Positions 32,937-42,070 are shown, counted from the stretch's first letter. The stretch: DNA of 43,667 bases from Oscillatoriales cyanobacterium M59_W2019_021 (GCA_015295945.1 DVED01000075.1:1-43667); one strand, 5' to 3'. Numbers and translations are program-made. The notes: a model not told the origin generated them from the letters alone.

Positions 32937-35270
32937 ATGAATTTCCGACAAGTCCGTTTTTTCGACGATTTACCCAAAAATCGCCAAGTTGACAACATCA
33001 CCGGTTTAGTCTATTCGCCCAAAGCCAAACAATTTCTAGTCTCAGAAGACGGATCGACTCGTTTTGAGAAAATTTCGCCCGCGCAAGATCTCGTCGGCTC
33101 GGTCAACCTTCCAGGTTCTTTCAGAGCCATTAATACGGCATTCGATCCCAACGGCAACCGCTTGCTGGCGATCGATCCTCCCGGAAACAAACTGATGGTC
33201 GTGGCAGCCGATGACAGCGGCAATCTCAACCCCAATTCCCGTACAGAAGTAGATGTTAAATCTTGGGACGTTAAAAATGCAAGGGGACTGACCGTTGCCG
33301 CCGACGGCACCCTCTACATTCTCGACGGTGCGGCAAAAGAAATCGTCCGCGTCGTTCCTGCCAAGGGTAGCTTTGTCGAGGCAACTGTTTCCCGGTTCGA
33401 TCTCCCCAACAGCGTGAATAACCCCCGAGGGCTCGCCTTCGACTCTAGCACTAACCGCCTCCACGTCCTCAGTCCCAACCCAAAACGGTTGTACGAACTC
33501 AACTCGAACGGGACGCTAGTCACCACTCGCAACTTATCGGGGTTCGATCTCAAAGATTCGCAAGCGTTAGTTTTTGCCCCCAGCGGCGACTCCACCGACC
33601 CTGCCAATCGGATGAGTTTGTACGTCGCCGACAGTGCTGCCAATTCCGGCGGCATCGTCGAGTTATCCCTGACTCAAGCGTTAACGCTGCCGGCAACCAC
33701 CATTGCCACGTTGGTGCGAACCATCGACACCTCGCAGTGGAATCCCCCCAGTCCCGACCCTTCGGGAATAGCGTATATCCCGACTTCCAATCGCTTGCTC
33801 GTTGCCGATGGAGAAGTCAACGAAATTCCCACGCTGTTTACCGGCGATAATCTGTTCTCAAGCAGCCTATCCGGAACGCTTTCCAATACGGGCAGTACGA
33901 TTGCCTATTCAGACGAACCGACGGGGATCGATATCAATCCCGCCAACGGACACCTTTTTGTTGCCGATGATACGGGGACTCGATCGATCTATCAAGTCAA
34001 TCCAGTGGATGGGATATACGGCAATGCTAACGATATTCTCGTCAACTCTTTTAATACAGCTAATTTTGGCAGCGACGACCCGGAAGGGGTTGCCTTTGCA
34101 CCGGGTCTAGGACACCTATTTATTGCCGATGGGGTCGATAGCGAAGTGTATCGGGTGACAACCAACGGGACGTTAGTCAGTCAGTTCGATACGGCTAGCC
34201 TCGGCGTCACCGATCCCGAAGGTATCGTCTACAATCCGGATACGGGAAATCTTTATATTGTGGGGAAACCTAGCAATACGATCGCCGAAGTCACTGTTAG
34301 CGGCAACCTAGTCAATACGATCAATATCGGGGTAGCCAATGCCAACAAACCCGCCGGATTGGCGTACGGACCGAGCAGTCAAAATCCCGCGCAAAAGAGC
34401 ATTTACATCGTCGATCGCGCCGTGGATAATAACAGCGATCCTAACGAAAATGACGGTAAAATTTACGAAATCTCGTTGCAACAAATTGAAATGCCGACGG
34501 AAGGTCGATATTTCAGTACGACGGGGAACGGTAGTGTCGGCGGAGTTTCCTTTGCCGATGAAGATATCATCGTCCGCGACGAGATCACCGGGAATTGGCT
34601 GATGTATTTCGACGGGTCGGATGTGGGGTTGACCGCCAACGGCGTGGATGTGGATGCGTTCTACATTAACGACGATGGCAGTATTTTGCTCAGTGTCGAT
34701 CGAGCGACGACCATTCCTAATGTGGGGGCGATTACCGATGCCGATATCGTCAAGTTCGTTCCCGCAACGGTTGGCAGCAATACATCGGGAACCTTCGAGT
34801 GGTATCTAGACGGTTCTGATGTGGGTCTCGATTCCGGAGGCGACGATATCGATGCCATTTCGTTTGCACCGGACGGTCGTTTGGTCGTCAGTACCCGAGG
34901 TTCGGCAACGGTTCCGGGTGGACTCTCCCCCGCACCTCGAGATGAAGACTTGCTGGCATTTACGGCAACCCAAACGGGAGCCAATACCAGCGGGACTTGG
35001 GGTTTCTATTTCGACGGGTCGGATGTGGGGTTAAGCGATAGCAGCGAAGATGTCAGCGGACTGTGGATCGATCGCGGCAATGGCGACATTTACCTGACGA
35101 CGAACGGTGCGTTTGCCGTACCGGGAGTCAGTGGCGACGGGTTAGATATCCTCCGGTTCGATCCGACTTCTCTCGGTGGCACGACTAGCGGCACGTTTAG
35201 CAAGTTTTTCGATGGCGGTGCGAACGGATTGACAGCCGGGGCGATCGATGGGTTCGCCCGCATGGTCTAG
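32937..35270 (+). CDS. Large beta-propeller-like repeat protein (NHL/SdiA-regulated-like)
   Basis: 777 residues. The first 250 residues resemble the SdiA-regulated beta-propeller (ITGLVYSPKAKQFLVSED, LAFDSSTNRLHVLSPN). The middle (about 270-510) is a series of NHL-like blades (PTGIDINPANGHLFVADD, PEGVAFAPGLGHLFIADG, PEGIVYNPDTGNLYIVGK). The C-terminal 240 residues repeat FDGSDVGL/LDGSDVGL at three places. No N-terminal signal peptide, so export would need a C-terminal type I signal, which is not proven. The AGGAG at about 32923 lies nine bases before the ATG. Confidence 0.8.
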   Translation: MNFRQVRFFDDLPKNRQVDNITGLVYSPKAKQFLVSEDGSTRFEKISPAQDLVGSVNLPGSFRAINTAFDPNGNRLLAIDPPGNKLMVVAADDSGNLNPNSRTEVDVKSWDVKNARGLTVAADGTLYILDGAAKEIVRVVPAKGSFVEATVSRFDLPNSVNNPRGLAFDSSTNRLHVLSPNPKRLYELNSNGTLVTTRNLSGFDLKDSQALVFAPSGDSTDPANRMSLYVADSAANSGGIVELSLTQALTLPATTIATLVRTIDTSQWNPPSPDPSGIAYIPTSNRLLVADGEVNEIPTLFTGDNLFSSSLSGTLSNTGSTIAYSDEPTGIDINPANGHLFVADDTGTRSIYQVNPVDGIYGNANDILVNSFNTANFGSDDPEGVAFAPGLGHLFIADGVDSEVYRVTTNGTLVSQFDTASLGVTDPEGIVYNPDTGNLYIVGKPSNTIAEVTVSGNLVNTINIGVANANKPAGLAYGPSSQNPAQKSIYIVDRAVDNNSDPNENDGKIYEISLQQIEMPTEGRYFSTTGNGSVGGVSFADEDIIVRDEITGNWLMYFDGSDVGLTANGVDVDAFYINDDGSILLSVDRATTIPNVGAITDADIVKFVPATVGSNTSGTFEWYLDGSDVGLDSGGDDIDAISFAPDGRLVVSTRGSATVPGGLSPAPRDEDLLAFTATQTGANTSGTWGFYFDGSDVGLSDSSEDVSGLWIDRGNGDIYLTTNGAFAVPGVSGDGLDILRFDPTSLGGTTSGTFSKFFDGGANGLTAGAIDGFARMV

Positions 35271-35372
35271 AAACGATAAAGTTGGAGGGGTTGAGTCGTT
35301 CAATCCCTAACGAGCTTTGCCGATCGGTCGTTGGGGAAACTATCATAGATGGATATCTTTTGAGTAAAATCG

Positions 35373-36491
35373 GTGTCAGCAGTATTTCTGATGGTGGGAG
35401 ACCCCGCCCCCTGGTTCGTCGTTCCGGCGACCAATAACCCCAAGTATCACTTCGATGCGGCTGCCGGACGGGCGATCGTTCTCTGCTTTTTGGGCTCGGC
35501 AGGAGAAACTAAGGCGCAGCAAGTTCTCGATGAATTTCTCCAAAACCGCCAGGTTTTTAACGACGATCGATGTAGCTTTTTCGGCGTCAGTGTCGATCCG
35601 GAGGACGAACAACTGTCCCGAGTCCGACAGATCCTACCGGGAATTCGGTTTTTCTGGGATTTTGATCGCCGCGTCAGCCAACAGTATAAAGCCTTCGATC
35701 GATCGGGACTTTACCGTCAGTGTACCTACATCCTCGACGAACGGCTGCGGGTTTTTGGTGTTTTTCCCTTCGATGAAGAACCCAAAACTCACGTTTCTCA
35801 AGTGTTAACTCGACTGGCAGAGTTACCCGAACTCGCACCGCCGGAGAAGGCATCGATCCAAGCGCCAATTTTAGTCGTTCCCCGCATTTTCGAGCCGGAA
35901 TTGTGCCAAAAATTGATCGACTACTACGAGAAGAATGGCGGGGGCGAATCGGGGTTTATGCGCGAGATCGACGGACGCACCGTCCCCATTCTCGACAACA
36001 GTTTCAAACGCCGCCGAGACTGTAATATCGAAGATGAGGACTTGCGAAAAACCGCGATGTTTCGCATTCACGATCGCCTCGCACCGGAAATTCACAAAGC
36101 TTACCAGTTTAAAGCCACCCGCATCGAACGGCATATCGTGGCTTGCTACGATAGCGTCACCGGAGGTTTTTTCCGATCGCACCGAGACAATACCACCAAA
36201 GGAACCGCCCACCGCAAATTCGCCGTTTCGCTCAATCTCAATACCGGAGAATACGATGGGGGTTGTCTGCGCTTTCCGGAATTCGGTCGGCAAACTTACG
36301 AAGCGCCACCCGGCGGTGCGGTGGTGTTTTCCTGTTCTCTACTGCACGAAGCCACTCCCGTCACCCGAGGTCGTCGCTATGCCTATCTCCCGTTTCTCTA
36401 CGACGATGAAGCGGCGAAAATTCGGCAAGCGAATTTACAATTTTTGGATGATTCTCTAGAAAAGACGGAGACCCGATCAGCTTTTCGTTAG
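35373..36491 (+). CDS. Fusion of a peroxiredoxin-like domain with a 2-oxoglutarate/Fe(II) oxygenase (prolyl-4-hydroxylase type)
   Basis: 372 residues. Residues about 8-155 have the thioredoxin fold of AhpC/TSA proteins (VGDPAPWFVVP, SFFGVSVDPEDE, YILDERLRVFGVF) but the loop that normally carries the peroxidatic cysteine reads FLGSAGETKAQ. Residues about 165-360 form the oxygenase: Fe ligands H270 and D272 (SHRDNTT) and H325 (LLHEATPV), with the 2-oxoglutarate arginine in RGRRY. The oxygenase half appears complete. Such hydroxylases use O2 and 2-oxoglutarate on proteins; the target is unknown. Start GTG 35373 is taken; ATG 35391 is equally possible. Confidence 0.82.
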   Translation: MSAVFLMVGDPAPWFVVPATNNPKYHFDAAAGRAIVLCFLGSAGETKAQQVLDEFLQNRQVFNDDRCSFFGVSVDPEDEQLSRVRQILPGIRFFWDFDRRVSQQYKAFDRSGLYRQCTYILDERLRVFGVFPFDEEPKTHVSQVLTRLAELPELAPPEKASIQAPILVVPRIFEPELCQKLIDYYEKNGGGESGFMREIDGRTVPILDNSFKRRRDCNIEDEDLRKTAMFRIHDRLAPEIHKAYQFKATRIERHIVACYDSVTGGFFRSHRDNTTKGTAHRKFAVSLNLNTGEYDGGCLRFPEFGRQTYEAPPGGAVVFSCSLLHEATPVTRGRRYAYLPFLYDDEAAKIRQANLQFLDDSLEKTETRSAFR

Positions 36492-36540
36492 ATGAAAAGA
36501 GACTGCTTTCGGTGAAGGTGGAACATGGGTAATGGGTATT

Positions 36541-37323
36541 TTAGCGATCGCCCGTACCGCACATAAACTGCCCCAACGACTCCAATCCTTTTTTCAAACG
36601 GCGCGCCACCGTAACCGAACTAATTCCCATGCGTTCGGCAGTTTCTTTTTGGGTCAGATCGTACAGGAAAATAAACTCCAGAACCTTGCAAGTTCCCGCC
36701 TCTAACTTCGCGAGTGCTTGCTGCAACAAGATGCGATCTTCCTCGGCTAATTGAAAACTCTGGTAGCGGCGATCTGGAACCATTGCCCCCAAAGAAGTTT
36801 GACCCTCTTCTTCATCTGCAACCGGAGCATCCAAACTTAACGGCGTCCGGTTGCGATAGGCTTGTTTCATCGATCGCAAATCGGCTTCGGAAAGTCCCAG
36901 CGCGTCGGCAACTTCGGCATCCGTCGGCAATCGGTGGAATTGGGTTTGCAAGGTTTGCGTCGTCCGCGTCACTTGGCGCTCTCTATCCAGCCACTGACGG
37001 GGAATCCGGATGGAGGGACTTTTGTCTCGTAAATAGTGTTGGATTTCACCGCGAATGTAGGGAACGGCGAAGGAACTAAACGCATGACCTTTGGCGATAT
37101 CGAAACGCTCGATCGCCCGAATTAAGCCAATACAGCCCACTTGCAACAAGTCTTCGTAGCTTTCCGTACATTGATGCAACCAATGGTGGACCTCTTTCCG
37201 CACCAAGCCGATATTAAGCTGGACTAACTGGTTGCGCTTGTGGATCGATGGAGAGTGACGATACTGGCGTAACAACTCCAAGCTCTCATTTTTCAGCGGA
37301 TTAGTTATGCTATGACGGGTCAT
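36541..37323 (-). CDS. sigF: RNA polymerase sigma factor, group 3 (SigF-like)
   Basis: 260 residues with sigma-70 regions 2 (YEDLLQVGCIGLIRAIERFD, FSSFAVPYIRGEIQHYLRDK), 3 (RLPTDAEVADALGLSE) and 4 (YDLTQKETAERMGISSVTVARRLKKGL). Order and size match cyanobacterial SigF, which in Synechocystis controls motility and pilus genes. ATG at 37323 (MTRHSITNP) is chosen; a frame further upstream to 37407 is open but adds an unlike basic stretch. No anti-sigma gene is adjacent. Its 5' neighbour in the same direction is psaC. Confidence 0.88.
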   Translation of the reverse strand: MTRHSITNPLKNESLELLRQYRHSPSIHKRNQLVQLNIGLVRKEVHHWLHQCTESYEDLLQVGCIGLIRAIERFDIAKGHAFSSFAVPYIRGEIQHYLRDKSPSIRIPRQWLDRERQVTRTTQTLQTQFHRLPTDAEVADALGLSEADLRSMKQAYRNRTPLSLDAPVADEEEGQTSLGAMVPDRRYQSFQLAEEDRILLQQALAKLEAGTCKVLEFIFLYDLTQKETAERMGISSVTVARRLKKGLESLGQFMCGTGDR

Positions 37324-37541
37324 TGCAGTTAGGTTGGTAGAGCGAGTTTGATAGCGAGAGAGCGGGACGATCTTCCGCCAACATCGAATCTTGCCAACGG
37401 GAAGCAACCGTTGAGATCGAATTGGACAGATACAAACGATTCGGTGTTAGTTTTTAACCCGAATTGGGTATCCTAGTCCAGCATATCAAAATTTGGCTCA
37501 ATGTCACCCCAGTAAAACAAGGGTAAATTGAGCCAAAAGTC

Positions 37542-37563
37542 AAGAGGGAGCGAACTCCCTCTT
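37542..37563 (-). terminator. Terminator of psaC
   Basis: AAGAGGGAG and CTCCCTCTT form a perfect 9-bp stem. In the minus-strand RNA the loop is UUCG, a very stable tetraloop; a T-rich stretch follows. It lies 27 bases after the psaC stop codon. Confidence 0.88.
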
Positions 37564-37589
37564 CGCCATGACCAACTTCCAACAAACAG

Positions 37590-37859
<270 letters not shown>

Positions 37860-37889
37860 TCAACATTTTTATGACAATTGAACTAAAGC

Positions 37890-37921
37890 TCGGCTGTCCG
37901 GCGGGAAGCTCGGACAGCCGA
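37890..37921 (-). promoter_or_regulatory. Perfect hairpin in the region upstream of psaC
   Basis: CGGCTGTCCG (37891-37900) pairs exactly with CGGACAGCCG (37911-37920), extended by one A-T pair. It lies 55-86 bases upstream of the psaC start codon. It could be a 5' UTR structure, an operator, or a terminator of an upstream RNA; the sequence does not decide. Confidence 0.5.
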
Positions 37922-38015
37922 AAGACTTCAGAATCATGGATCAGTTTATCGCGTCGCTTTTCCCAGCATCACAAAATGAAGCAAAACTTTAACAAAGGTA
38001 AAAACTGACTCAGAA

Positions 38016-38098
38016 TTTGGTCGTTGGTCATTGGTCATTGGTCATTGGTCATTTGGTGTTGGGGGGGGTTGGTAATTGCTAGTCGCTAGTTGCTAGTT
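38016..38098. repeat. GGTCATT heptamers and GCTAGTT units
   Basis: 38016-38056 has five GGTCATT/GGTCGTT units, then a G8 tract, then tagtcgctagttgctagttt (38078-38098). Confidence 0.7.
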
Positions 38099-38099
38099 T

Positions 38100-38189
38100 A
38101 GGACTTACGCAACGCCTCCATATGTAGGGTGTGAAGCGCGGAGCGTAACGCACCATCACCCCCAAGAGTAGCGTGGCTGCGTAAGTCCT
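38100..38189 (-). mobile_element. 90-bp MITE, copy 2 (TIR AGGACTTACGCA)
   Basis: Same length and ends as 10541-10630, in inverse orientation, with about four differences. Followed by a CCCCTGCTT nonamer block (38203-38245). Confidence 0.85.
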
Positions 38190-38202
38190 GTAGTTGCTTT
38201 CT

Positions 38203-38258
38203 TCTCCCCCTGCTTCCCCTGCTCCCCCGGCTCCCCCTGCTTTCTTCCCTTCTGCTTT
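38203..38258. repeat. CTCCCCTGCTTC nonamer block
   Basis: Units CCCCTGCTT, CCCCTGCTC, CCCCGGCTC, CCCCTGCTT. It ends at the stop of the HdrB-like gene (38260), the same arrangement as at 24126-24228. Confidence 0.6.
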
Positions 38259-38259
38259 C

Positions 38260-39156
38260 CTACTTCACGCCCAACTTATCCAAAATCGGCTGGGTGGAGA
38301 CGATGTTTCGTTGCAGTCCCAGGCGTTGGGATTCGATGCCGAGTGCTAAACCGATGAGTTGCGAGAGGTGGAGGACGGGCAATCCCAGACGGAGATCGAT
38401 CGCTTTCTCGACTTCGGGTTGGCGGGAGTCGAGGTTGAGGTGGCACAGGGGACAGGGAGTTACCAAACAGTCCGCACCTGCCTCTAAGGCATCTTGAATG
38501 TGCTTGCCTGCCATCTGAAACGATTGTTCGGTGGCATAGCTAGAGAGGGGCCAACCGCAGCATTGGGTGCGCCCTCGATAGTCGATCGCCTCTGCCCCCA
38601 AAGCGCGAAAGACATTTTCCATGGACTGGGGGTTGTGGGGATCGTCGTAGGCAAGATGGGTTTGCGCCCGGAGTAAGTAACAGCCGTAGAATGCCGCGCA
38701 GCGCAAACCACCGAGCGATCGCCTCACGCGCTGCTGTAATTGTTCCAAACCCAAATCGGCTACCAATGCCCACAGTAAATGTTTGACCTCTGTGGTTCCG
38801 CGATAGGGGGAACAATGTTCTTTTGCCAGTAAACCATTAATTTGCTCGAGATAGGCCCGGCGAGTTTCTTGGCTCTCTTTGAGGCGATCGTCCACTCGAC
38901 CGATAACCCCTTGGCAAGTGCTGCAATGGGTCAACAGGGGTAAGTTCAGTTCTTCGGCGAGGGCGATGTTGCGAGCGTTAACGGTATCTTCGAGGAGTTG
39001 GGATTCTTCTTTAAACGTGCCGGAACCGCAGCACGCCGCCCGTTTCAACTCGATTAATTCGATGTCTAAGGCTGGGGCGATCGCGGCTGTGGATTCGTAC
39101 AATTCGCGACACGCACCTTGAGCGACACAGCCGGGAAAATAGGCATATTTAAGCAT
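38260..39156 (-). CDS. HdrB-like CCG-domain protein (heterodisulfide reductase subunit B family)
   Basis: 298 residues. Two cysteine-rich CCG domains: first AACCGSGTF ... HCSTCQG, second TQCCGWPL ... TPCPLCH. In HdrB such motifs bind non-cubane 4Fe-4S clusters; in cyanobacteria homologues are conserved but their redox partner is uncertain. An upstream frame to 39195 is open, but MLKYAYFPGC at 39156 is the family start. No HdrA/C genes nearby. Confidence 0.85.
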   Translation of the reverse strand: MLKYAYFPGCVAQGACRELYESTAAIAPALDIELIELKRAACCGSGTFKEESQLLEDTVNARNIALAEELNLPLLTHCSTCQGVIGRVDDRLKESQETRRAYLEQINGLLAKEHCSPYRGTTEVKHLLWALVADLGLEQLQQRVRRSLGGLRCAAFYGCYLLRAQTHLAYDDPHNPQSMENVFRALGAEAIDYRGRTQCCGWPLSSYATEQSFQMAGKHIQDALEAGADCLVTPCPLCHLNLDSRQPEVEKAIDLRLGLPVLHLSQLIGLALGIESQRLGLQRNIVSTQPILDKLGVK

Positions 39157-39316
39157 TTCGCACTCGGAAACCGCCAACGTGAGGTACACCAGCATTGTAT
39201 CGATCGCTCTCCGGTTCCCCCTGGGAATTCATAATTATTTACGGTTTGTCGTAGTTAGCCCTTAGCTGTCAGCTTGCCGTCAAAACCTGGCGATGTCTAG
39301 CTGGCAGCTTTTGGAG

Positions 39317-40024
39317 TCATCCCCGTCTTTGGGGCAAAATCGCATCGCGCAAATCCGCATCGGCGAGTATGGTTCCCGTCAAATCCGCATCCCGCAGGTC
39401 GGCACCCACCAAAATCGCCCCGCTCAAGTCAGCGTAACTGAGGTCGGCGCCGCGCAAGTTGGCTTCCGTCAAATCGGTCGGTAATGAGTCTTGTCGGGTT
39501 TCCCACCCCAAATTGGCGCGGCAGAGTTTGGCACTGGCTAAATTAGCTCGAATCAGGAGAACGCCGCTCAGTTTAGCATAGCTCAAATCCGCCTCCTGCA
39601 AATGAGCGTTGCCGAGATCCGTGCGATGGTCGGAGGTCGATCGCAAATCGGCTTCAAAGAGGGACGCACCTGCCAGGTTCGCACCGCTTAAATTCGCACC
39701 GCCTAAAATGGCTTTGGCGAGGCAGGCACAGCTAAAATTCGTTCCCACTAGCTTTGCCCCACTCAGGTCGGCTTCTCGCAACGCGGCGTAGCTTAAGTCG
39801 GCATCGCTCAAATCCGTTCCCCATAAAATCGCCTCGCTGAGATCGGCGCTGTGGAAATTCGCGCCCGTAAAATGGGTACGTCCGAGGCGAGCTTGTCGGA
39901 AATCGGCATAACTGAAATCAGTATGGCTGAGGTTGACGTTGATGAGTTCGGCTTCGACGAGATCGACTTGAGTAAAACTCCGTTCTCCCTGGGCGTATTG
40001 TTGCAAAATTCGATCGACGGTCAT
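39317..40024 (-). CDS. Pentapeptide repeat protein
   Basis: 235 residues. About 35 A(D/N)LXX repeats (ADLSEAILWGTDLSDADLSY, ANLSGANLAGAS) form a right-handed beta helix; a short N-terminal helical cap MTVDRILQQYAQGERSF precedes. A small interruption LGWETRQDSLPTDLTE splits the last repeats. Cyanobacteria have many such proteins of unknown role. ATG at 40024 is chosen as the conserved entry; a longer frame reaches 40126. No export signal. Confidence 0.85.
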   Translation of the reverse strand: MTVDRILQQYAQGERSFTQVDLVEAELINVNLSHTDFSYADFRQARLGRTHFTGANFHSADLSEAILWGTDLSDADLSYAALREADLSGAKLVGTNFSCACLAKAILGGANLSGANLAGASLFEADLRSTSDHRTDLGNAHLQEADLSYAKLSGVLLIRANLASAKLCRANLGWETRQDSLPTDLTEANLRGADLSYADLSGAILVGADLRDADLTGTILADADLRDAILPQRRG

Positions 40025-40314
40025 GGGTTTGTGATTTTGAATTACGATCTGAGAATTCCGATCGGAGTTTTCTAGAAACGAGCCGATCGATCGTCTCAAC
40101 ATTAAAAAATCGTCCGCCTCCAGCACTCCGGAATCCCAATGGATTTCTGAGAATAGTTGAAAGAGAAGGCGATCGCGCTAGATTGAGGGAAAAACCGCTG
40201 AATTGGCATTACCCAAAAGTGCCGGATCGACAGTCTATCTTTCTTTCTCGTTCTCTAAAAGGGGTGTGACTTGGGTTGTTAACTTGGGGGTGTCACGTGA
40301 AGTATCCGACAGGC

Positions 40315-41043
40315 ATGGGGGGCGAGGCAATACTCGACCGATGCGATCGCCAACCCCTCGAATTGAATGAGAAAATGAGGAAGATGGTTCCAACTGAAAC
40401 CTCATTTTTTCGAGATTTTGAGGTCTTTGAAGTGCTGCGCCAGACGGTGCTACCCGAATTGCTCAGGCGTCGGGGTCACCAGCGTCGCCTGAATCTTTGG
40501 AGTGCGGCTTGTTCTAGCGGTCAAGAACCGTACAGTCTGGCGTTACTCCTCCAAGCTTATTTTCCCCTCCTCACCCATTGGCAACTGAAGTTTTTTGCCA
40601 GCGATATTTCTGAGGAAATGCTGGCGCGAGCGAGGGAAGGGTGTTACTCTCAAGCCGAAGTAGCTCGCCGACTCCCGCCGCACCTGTTACGTCGGTATTT
40701 TCGACCACAGGACGATCGTTGGTATATTGGCGAGGATATCCGCTTGATGGTGGAATTTCACCAAATCGACCTCACCCAAAAATGGCCCCCGCTCCCTAAA
40801 ATGGATTTAATTTTGATGCGTAACGTGTTGATTTATTTCAACCGATCGACTCGCCGCAAAATTTTAAAGAAAGTGCGCCAGATTTTGAGACCGGATGGTT
40901 ATCTTTTTTTGGGCGCTACCGAAACGCCATTTTGTTTGGATGGTGGATTTTTCCCCGTTCCTATGGGCGGAGCGATGGGCTATCAACTCCACCGTCCATC
41001 ACCCGATCTCACGTCAACCGCAGACGACAAGGGTAAATTTTAG
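40315..41043 (+). CDS. CheR-type protein methyltransferase, N-terminal domain shortened
   Basis: 242 residues. The SAM-binding catalytic domain is complete: VPTETSFFRD, LWSAACSSGQEPYSLALLL, FFASDISEEMLARAREGCY, LILMRNVLIYFNRSTRRKIL and GYLFLGATE. CheR transfers methyl groups to glutamates of chemoreceptors. The usual N-terminal helical domain of about 70-80 residues is cut to about 30 (AILDRCDRQPLELNEKM). No receptor or CheB gene is close. The last four bases overlap the 3' end of the convergent 74-codon gene. Confidence 0.82.
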   Translation: MGGEAILDRCDRQPLELNEKMRKMVPTETSFFRDFEVFEVLRQTVLPELLRRRGHQRRLNLWSAACSSGQEPYSLALLLQAYFPLLTHWQLKFFASDISEEMLARAREGCYSQAEVARRLPPHLLRRYFRPQDDRWYIGEDIRLMVEFHQIDLTQKWPPLPKMDLILMRNVLIYFNRSTRRKILKKVRQILRPDGYLFLGATETPFCLDGGFFPVPMGGAMGYQLHRPSPDLTSTADDKGKF

Positions 41044-41264
41044 CGGGAAACGAGATCCCCGATGGCTTGTCGCGACACCAGTTTTTCCAGATCGGCTTGA
41101 GTTTGCTGCAAAAACTGCTCCCGACAATCGCCGGATTGCGTCAGCGTCGGCACTAAATTGCGAGCTTGGAGTGTCATGTGGAGTTGCAGGTGAGCGACGT
41201 ACTCGCTGATGTCTTCCCGAGGCGCACAAGCTGGATGTTGAGAATTGATTTGAGAATTCATCAA
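41040..41264 (-). CDS. Small hypothetical protein behind an ORF-less HEARO element
   Basis: 74 residues, not recognised. Start MMNSQINSQHPACAP; likely helical (DISEYVAHLQLHMTLQARNL). Its ATGA start lies directly after the element end, with TAGGAA six bases upstream, so both start and ribosome site fit a real gene. It overlaps the cheR end by four bases, which is common for convergent genes. Confidence 0.55.
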   Translation of the reverse strand: MMNSQINSQHPACAPREDISEYVAHLQLHMTLQARNLVPTLTQSGDCREQFLQQTQADLEKLVSRQAIGDLVSR

Positions 41265-41580
41265 AATTCCTAGGGTCTGAAACCCCGTCCTTTTTGGACG
41301 GCTTTACAAAAGAAAAGATGAGAGTTTTGAGCGGCATAACCCAGGAACTCTCAAAACCTGTAGATGGGATGTCTCCCGTCGCCTGTCTTGGAAAATTGCT
41401 CCACCACCCAATCCAAGATGTCTGGTCGTTAGCTACACCCGACAACACAGGTTTGTAGATAGTCCGGACTGGCGAAATATCCGGAAGTACGTACCAGGAT
41501 TAGGCTCAATGGTGTAGTCAAATTCAGATGGTTGGTTGTCCACCCAAGCCCCCGTGCTTCAGCCCGGGGGTTACTTTGAC
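41265..41580 (-). mobile_element. ORF-less HEARO/omega RNA element
   Basis: Read on the minus strand it starts with GTCAAA (41580-41575), then CCCCCGGGCTGAAGCACGGG (start of the cap hairpin) and closes the basal stem with TTTGAC. It ends with GTCCAAAAAGGACGGGGTTTC and CCTAGGAATTTTG before ATGA. Order and shape match the iscB element RNA; right ends share ACGGGGTTTC. Further hairpins: TCTTGGA/TCCAAGA (about 41413-41420 and 41384-41390) and GAGAGTT/AACTCTC. There is no coding frame, so any movement or cleavage needs IscB in trans. Confidence 0.75.
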
Positions 41581-41946
41581 AGGCTTTCGCACTTGACAGT
41601 TACAAAAGTTACCATACTTTGCAGTTCGGGTAGAACCTTTTGCAATGAAGCTTAACGCTTAGGGACTCCGCATCTCGATCGCCGTTGTCGCGTCTGGCTG
41701 GGATGGATTCTGGTCTTCCCACCGCCAAATCCCTACCCAGGCGATGTTTCTGGAATTCTAAGAGTTCGCATTCCACCGTACGTGGCGTCTCGAACTCGCG
41801 CTACAATGGACTAGCTTCCCGAGCCGCGCGGCTGATTTTGCCGCCCGTCAACCCAAAGATTTTGACTGTCTGCCCTTCCCGATAAAACCCGAGATAGGGG
41901 TTTGGGGTTGGGTGTTTGCTGTTTTGAACGCAACGATAAACGACTA
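41581..41946. other. Region without a recognised gene, upstream of the MITE
   Basis: 366 bases. On the minus strand a short frame reads YREGQTVKIFGLTGGK then a stop and, in frame, REFETPRTVECELLEF, so it may be a decayed gene, but I cannot name it. The rest shows nothing. Confidence 0.3.
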
Positions 41947-42070
41947 GGGCGTGTTTTCAAACGGCCGAAGAAGGGCGAAGCCTTTGGGCGGTAAATCCCA
42001 GGCAAAACCCAAGATCTATAGTTCAAATGCTTTGCCCCTACACCCGATTTTTAACTTTAAAGACACGCCC
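41947..42070. mobile_element. 124-bp MITE with GGGCGTGT ends
   Basis: GGGCGTGTTTTCAAA (left) and the inverse of TTTAAAGACACGCCC (right) match at 13 of 15 positions. TA flanks both ends as a possible target duplication. It is non-coding and lies 47 bases before the DAHP synthase start. Confidence 0.78.

Noticed and set aside
41685-41885. 66-codon frame before the MITE
   Set aside because: Composition is not protein-like; the opposite strand shows a possibly decayed gene instead, which cannot be named.
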